DNA of 35,021 bases, taken from an uncultured Atopobium sp. (GTDB lineage: Bacteria; Actinomycetota; Coriobacteriia; Coriobacteriales; Atopobiaceae). The DNA lies in NCBI GenBank assembly GCA_916715765.1, contig CAKAPG010000012.1, positions 1 to 35,021 of the forward strand, written 5' to 3'. Under the pieces are notes generated by a model. The model searched no databases. It worked only from the letters and a program-made list of their open reading frames with translations, and had not been told where the DNA came from. Shown here in pieces: positions 31,017-35,021 of this stretch (its first letter is position 1; each line of letters starts with the position of its first letter). A program made the position numbers and the translations under genes.

Positions 31017-32030
31017 GTGATTTACACAATGACGCTTAATCCCGCGCTTGACTATGTCATGCATCCAAACACATTGGACATGGGCTTTACTAACCGTTCT
31101 TCATCAGAAGAGTTGCACTGCGGCGGTAATGGTATTAACGTCTCCACGCTCTTAAAAGAGCTTGATAAGGTCACCGTTGCTATGGGCATTGTCGGTGGCT
31201 TTACTGGTGAATACCTGCTGAGTGATCTTCAGCGTCAGGGCATTCCAAGTAACTTCGTTAAGCTGGATTCAGGCTTTACCCGCATTAACGTCAAGCTTAA
31301 CGGCATTGTTATGACCATGGTCAACGGCAATGGCCCACGCATTCCAGAGAAAAAGGTTGATGAGCTGCTGGAGCGCATGGATGTTGTTGGTGCAGGTGAC
31401 ACCCTGGTTCTTACCGGTTCTATTCCAAGCTCGCTTCCAGAGGATATCTACACTCGCCTCATGGCTCAGCTTGCTGGTCGCGGTATTCAGTTTGTTGTTG
31501 ACGCTCCTGGTCAGCTGCTTATGGAAGCTATCAAGGCTCAGCCATTCTTGATTAAGCCAAACAACCATGAGGTTGGCCGTATCTTTGGTGCTAATCCAGA
31601 GACTCCAGAAGAGTGCATTCCATTTGCAAAGAAACTCCAGGACGGCGGCGCTCGCAACGTTATCGTTTCTTGCGGCGGTGCTGGTTCACTGCTCCTGGAC
31701 GAGTACGGTACTGAGCACATTGTCCCAACTGCAAAGATTCGCCTTGTTAACGCAACTGGCGCTGGTGACTCCATGGTTGCAGGTTTTTTGGCAAAGACCA
31801 CCGCTGGCTACGATTACGACACTGCGCTTATCTACGCTTCTGCTTGCGGTACGGCAACTGCAGCAAGCCGAGGAATCGCAAAGCGCGCAACCATCGATCG
31901 TGTTGTCACTGCTCTCTACAAGAAGATGGGCCGAGAAATGCCTGCTTCTATCGCAGAAGAGATTCAGCTTGCTCGCAAGAAAGAGGAGAGTCGCGAGGGT
32001 AAGTCTTCTTGGCTTGCAGATTCTGAGTAG
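31017..32030 (+). CDS. fruK: 1-phosphofructokinase (PfkB family)
   Basis: Phosphorylates fructose 1-phosphate (or a related sugar phosphate such as tagatose 6-phosphate, LacC) with ATP in the cytoplasm. It has 337 residues. The N-terminus MIYTMTLNPALDYVM and the CGGNGINVSTLL block are typical of the FruK/LacC branch; the PfkB signature NATGAGDSMVAGF carries the catalytic Asp 251. The C-terminus has a charged extension of about 25 residues. The start is GTG at 31017, with GGAGG 7 bases upstream. It lies one gene before PTS enzyme I, which fits use of fructose brought in by the PTS, but no fructose-specific EII is in the window. Confidence 0.88.
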   Translation: MIYTMTLNPALDYVMHPNTLDMGFTNRSSSEELHCGGNGINVSTLLKELDKVTVAMGIVGGFTGEYLLSDLQRQGIPSNFVKLDSGFTRINVKLNGIVMTMVNGNGPRIPEKKVDELLERMDVVGAGDTLVLTGSIPSSLPEDIYTRLMAQLAGRGIQFVVDAPGQLLMEAIKAQPFLIKPNNHEVGRIFGANPETPEECIPFAKKLQDGGARNVIVSCGGAGSLLLDEYGTEHIVPTAKIRLVNATGAGDSMVAGFLAKTTAGYDYDTALIYASACGTATAASRGIAKRATIDRVVTALYKKMGREMPASIAEEIQLARKKEESREGKSSWLADSE

Positions 32031-32131
32031 TAATCGCAGCTAGAACACGTAGTTCTTTTGGCGAGAAACCCTCAGATGGTGCACTTTCGCCGCGCAAGAA
32101 ATACTGAACGCTTTTACTATTGTGAACGTAC

Positions 32132-32174
32132 AAACACTTGGCAAGAAAGATTCTCTTGCCAAGTGTTTTTTATT
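32132..32174 (+). terminator. Terminator of fruK
   Basis: A perfect 14-bp stem (32132-32145 with 32155-32168; core CTTGGCAAG/CTTGCCAAG) is followed by a T run. The motif GGCGAGAAACCC lies upstream at 32060-32071. Confidence 0.93.
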
Positions 32175-32320
32175 GAAATTTATTTAACGATACTCACAAC
32201 GTAACAGGTCAAAAAAATGTTACTCTGTAAAAAGACCGGTTTGTTTCTGCAACTATTGTCCAATGTGGATAGGCTTGCAGAACTAAATACACCGCTTCGC
32301 GGACAATGATAGGAGCAAGT

Positions 32321-34024
32321 ATGTTTGAGGGAGTCAATGCGTCCAATGGAATCGGCATCGGTACTGCTCAGGTTGCCGTAGATCCAGATCTTACTTTTAC
32401 TCCACACACTGTTGAAGACACAGCTGCAGAGAAGGCTCGTTACGCAGAGGCCGTAACTAAGTTCATTGCACAGACAAATGCGCAGATTGAGCGCATGACC
32501 AAGACGGTGGGCGAGGAAGCTGCTGCAATTATGGGTGCTCACATTGAGTTTGCAGAGGATGAGGGCATCAAAGAGGCTGTTAACGGCGCAATTGACGGTG
32601 GCACCTGCGTTGAGCAGGCTGTAAGTGACGCATACGACATGTACTACAACATGTTCCTTGGTATGGAGGATGAGCTCTTCCGTGAGCGCGCTGCAGACGT
32701 TGCTGACGTAAAGACCGGTCTTCTCGCTGACCTTCTTGGTAAAGAGGTTGTTGACCTCTCCACACTTCCAGAGAACTCCGTCATTGTCTGCCATGAGCTG
32801 ACTCCTTCTATGACCGCAGACATTGACAAGGACCACGTTGCAGGTATTGTTACCGAGACTGGTGGTCGTACTTCTCACTCCGCAATCATTGCTCGTGCTC
32901 TTGAGATTCCTGCAGTTCTTTCTGTTCCTAACATCACTTCTGAGGTTGCAACTGGCAACGCTATTGTTGTCGACGGCACCAACGGTAAGGTTGTTGTTAA
33001 TCCTTCTGAGGCTGAGCTTGCTGAGTACAAGACTCAGGCTGAGGCTTATGCTGCAGAGAAGGCCGCTCTTGAGGCTTATCGTGGCAAGGAGACCGTAACT
33101 GCTGACGGCATCAAGGTTCTGCTTGTTGCTAACATTGGCAACCCAGATGACGCTAACGGCGCAGTTGACGCTGACGCTGAGGGTATTGGTCTGTTCCGCT
33201 CCGAGTTCCTGTTCATGGACGCAAAGGAGCTTCCAAGCGAGGAAGAGCAGTTTGCTGCTTACCAGAAGGTTGCTCTGCGCATGAAGGATAAGCCTGTCAT
33301 CATCCGCACCCTTGATGTTGGTGGCGATAAGGAGATTCCTTACCTCAACATGAAGGCTGAGGAGAACCCATTCATGGGCTTCCGCGCTATCCGTTACTGC
33401 CTCAACAATGCTGAGCAGTACAAGGTCCAGCTCCGCGCCCTTCTCCGCGCATCCGCATTTGGCGACATTAAAATTATGCTTCCTCTTGTTACCACCGTTG
33501 ATGAGGTTCGCCAGGCAAAGGCTCTTGTTGAGGAGTGCAAGCGTGAGCTTGACGCTGAGGGCGTAGCTTACAACAAGGACATCGAGGTCGGCACCATGAT
33601 CGAGACCCCATCTGCATCCCTGATTGCAGACAAGCTGGCTCGTGAGTGCGACTTCTTCTCCATTGGTACCAACGACCTTATTGGTTACACCATGTGCGCT
33701 GACCGCGGCAATGACCGCGTTGCCTACCTCTACGAGGTCTACCAGCCATCCGTCCTCCGTTCCCTCAAGTACCTCATTGGCGAGGGCAATAAGGAGAAGA
33801 TTATGGTTGGTATGTGTGGTGAGGCAGCTGCAGATCCACTGCTCATTCCAGTCCTGCTTTCCTTTGGTCTGGACGAGTTCTCCGTTTCTGCACCATCTGT
33901 CTTGCGCACCCGCAAGACCATTGCTGCTTGGACAAAGGCTGAGGCAGACGAGCTTACCGCTCGCGTCATGGAGCTTGATACCGCAGCTGAGGTTAAGGCT
34001 CTGCTTGAGCGTGAAGCTCGCTAA
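32321..34024 (+). CDS. ptsI: Phosphoenolpyruvate-protein phosphotransferase (PTS enzyme I)
   Basis: Takes phosphate from PEP onto a histidine and passes it to HPr, starting all PTS sugar uptake. It has 567 residues, as usual. The helical HPr-binding N-terminal domain is followed by the active-site His 186 in GGRTSHSAI, then the PEP-binding TIM barrel with GLFRSEFLFMD, IIRTLDVGGDKEIPYL, GTMIETPSA and FSIGTNDLIGYTM. ATG 32321 has AGGAG 5 bases upstream; the in-frame ATG at 32306 does not. ptsH (HPr), which often neighbours ptsI, is not seen here. A terminator follows at 34049. Confidence 0.97.
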   Translation: MFEGVNASNGIGIGTAQVAVDPDLTFTPHTVEDTAAEKARYAEAVTKFIAQTNAQIERMTKTVGEEAAAIMGAHIEFAEDEGIKEAVNGAIDGGTCVEQAVSDAYDMYYNMFLGMEDELFRERAADVADVKTGLLADLLGKEVVDLSTLPENSVIVCHELTPSMTADIDKDHVAGIVTETGGRTSHSAIIARALEIPAVLSVPNITSEVATGNAIVVDGTNGKVVVNPSEAELAEYKTQAEAYAAEKAALEAYRGKETVTADGIKVLLVANIGNPDDANGAVDADAEGIGLFRSEFLFMDAKELPSEEEQFAAYQKVALRMKDKPVIIRTLDVGGDKEIPYLNMKAEENPFMGFRAIRYCLNNAEQYKVQLRALLRASAFGDIKIMLPLVTTVDEVRQAKALVEECKRELDAEGVAYNKDIEVGTMIETPSASLIADKLARECDFFSIGTNDLIGYTMCADRGNDRVAYLYEVYQPSVLRSLKYLIGEGNKEKIMVGMCGEAAADPLLIPVLLSFGLDEFSVSAPSVLRTRKTIAAWTKAEADELTARVMELDTAAEVKALLEREAR

Positions 34025-34048
34025 GTCTTAGCTTACACGATACAAATT

Positions 34049-34085
34049 CAGGGGCATCTGCACTGGCAGGTGCCCCTGTTTCTTT
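34049..34085 (+). terminator. Terminator of ptsI
   Basis: CAGGGGCA (34049-34056) pairs with TGCCCCTG (34071-34078), extended by CTG/CAG inside, then TTTCTTT. Lying between convergent genes it may serve both. Confidence 0.9.
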
Positions 34086-34146
34086 AACGTTAAAACCTTT
34101 TGACGAGAAGATCGATCTTCTTGTGATGTGTGAGCCACGTGGCGCG

Positions 34147-35021
34147 CTAGGGAACAATCACGGAAAGTGCAGCGGGAATAACCTCAATGACAAACTGTTC
34201 TGCAAAGGGAAGCTCTTCTCCGTCTACCTGAATAGGGACAGGCTTGTGGAAAGTTACCACTGCTTGCTTGAGGTGACGCTCCTCAATGATGCGGGAGTTG
34301 ACGTGTTTACCAGCCCTTGCCAGGCCAAACAGAGCCAGCAGGTGAGGAATGATAGGCACTTTAGTGTTGTAGCAGACGGTAAGAAGGCCATCGTCAGGCT
34401 GCGCATGCGGACAGACCTTAAAGCCGCCGCCATACGTAGGGCCAATCTGGAAGGCCATGATAAGCGCTTGAAGATCAATGTCCTTCTCGCCATCAAACGA
34501 GACGGTGCAAGGGTAACCCTTGCTACCTGCAGCCATAAACTTGAGACCTGAGGTTAAGAAGAGCGCCTCGCCTTCGGTAGAGGAGTTGTTCGCGCGGCGC
34601 TTTGTGGTGTCGGCTGCAATAGCTGCATCAAGTCCAAACGACATGGTCTCCATGAAGTAGACATCGTTGATGCGACCAATCTCTAGCTGCTTAACCTTGC
34701 CGCGAACCAGCTGCGCAAACGCGCCTTCGGGGTCGTTAATTTTCATGCCTAGGGTGCGTGCATAGTCGTTTCCCGAGCCCATAGGGATAATGCCAAGCGC
34801 TGGGCGCACCTCTGGCGATAAGGTCATGAGGCCGTTGACCACCTCGTGGATGACGCCATCTCCGCCAAGTGCGACAACCGTGTCAAAGTCCGCAGCTTCT
34901 GCGGCCATGACACGAGCATCTCCCATAGCTGTGGTGAGTTTGAGTTCGTATCCGTCCGTTGCTGCTGAATAGCTGGTTAAAAAGTGGCGAGCAAACTCTG
35001 CACCAGCAGCACCTTTACCGC
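34147..35021 (-). CDS. Diacylglycerol kinase family lipid kinase, 5' end outside window
   Basis: A DagK/YegS-type kinase that phosphorylates diacylglycerol or a related lipid to recycle it into phospholipid. The frame is open to the end of the window (GKGAAGAEFARHF at the visible start, matching the GxG region near the usual N-terminus), so roughly 10-30 residues are missing (inference). The nucleotide motif ALGGDGVIHEVVNGL (GGDG) and PMGSGNDYARTLG (the GTGND block with Ser for Thr) are present, as are the C-terminal beta-domain blocks (FGLDAAIAAD, QIGPTYGGGFKVCPHAQPDD). It converges with ptsI. The ATG at 34926 is internal. Confidence 0.9.
   Translation of the reverse strand, partial: GKGAAGAEFARHFLTSYSAATDGYELKLTTAMGDARVMAAEAADFDTVVALGGDGVIHEVVNGLMTLSPEVRPALGIIPMGSGNDYARTLGMKINDPEGAFAQLVRGKVKQLEIGRINDVYFMETMSFGLDAAIAADTTKRRANNSSTEGEALFLTSGLKFMAAGSKGYPCTVSFDGEKDIDLQALIMAFQIGPTYGGGFKVCPHAQPDDGLLTVCYNTKVPIIPHLLALFGLARAGKHVNSRIIEERHLKQAVVTFHKPVPIQVDGEELPFAEQFVIEVIPAALSVIVP

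Overview
The window looks like a core chromosomal segment of an actinobacterium, most likely class Coriobacteriia (Atopobium/Lancefieldella/Olsenella-like). This is an inference from mid-range base composition, protein style (long Rho N-terminal extension, LIV transporter, aspartokinase type) and gene order; no search was run. It holds about 21 protein genes, two of them cut by the window edges, five tRNA genes, one probable 6S RNA and many clear intrinsic terminators. There is no rRNA, CRISPR array, transposase or integrase.

Layout. 1-2690: the 3' part of a bifunctional Rel (p)ppGpp enzyme, overlapping a metallo-beta-lactamase-fold hydrolase with a striking His/Cys-rich head. 2688-4324: tRNA-Leu(CAA), then a structured leader and the infC-rpmI-rplT operon; infC has no convincing standard start and probably begins at AUA. 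4325-4780: a repeat-rich convergent gap. 4781-6001 (minus): a WecA/TagO-type polyprenyl-phosphate sugar transferase. 6123-6508: probable 6S RNA and tRNA-Ala(CGC). 6554-8061: a PflX-like radical SAM protein followed by a tail-anchored coiled-coil protein. 8122-11555: pncB (NAD salvage) and argS. 11885-14913: a two-domain MarR-like regulator and transcription terminator rho with three AT-hook-like motifs. 15211-16614: an uncharacterised membrane-associated protein. 16805-21690: a complete branched-chain amino-acid ABC transporter (livJHMGF). 22111-28445: threonine biosynthesis, thrC-thrB leftward and hom-lysC-asd rightward from a shared divergent region; together these five genes cover every step from aspartate to threonine. 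28446-29064: a gene-free stretch with a MITE-like inverted-repeat element beside tRNA-Arg(TCT). 29274-30464: a MalY/PatB-type C-S lyase. 30719-30886: tRNA-His and tRNA-Lys. 31017-34024: 1-phosphofructokinase and PTS enzyme I. 34147-35021 (minus, cut): a diacylglycerol-kinase-family lipid kinase.

Most unusual content. (1) Two copies, 17 kb apart, of a roughly 245-bp composite repeat (4387-4629 and 21795-22037), each made of about 30-bp units beginning GCCTG and closed by inverted units, both placed in gaps between convergent genes just after a terminator. (2) A recurring 12-mer GGCGAGAAACCC, found five times exactly and several times with small changes, mostly in intergenic DNA and twice inside thrC. 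(3) A 178-bp element with 24-bp near-perfect terminal inverted repeats at 28671-28848. I do not see a defence system or biosynthetic cluster; the best candidates for something undescribed are these non-coding repeats.
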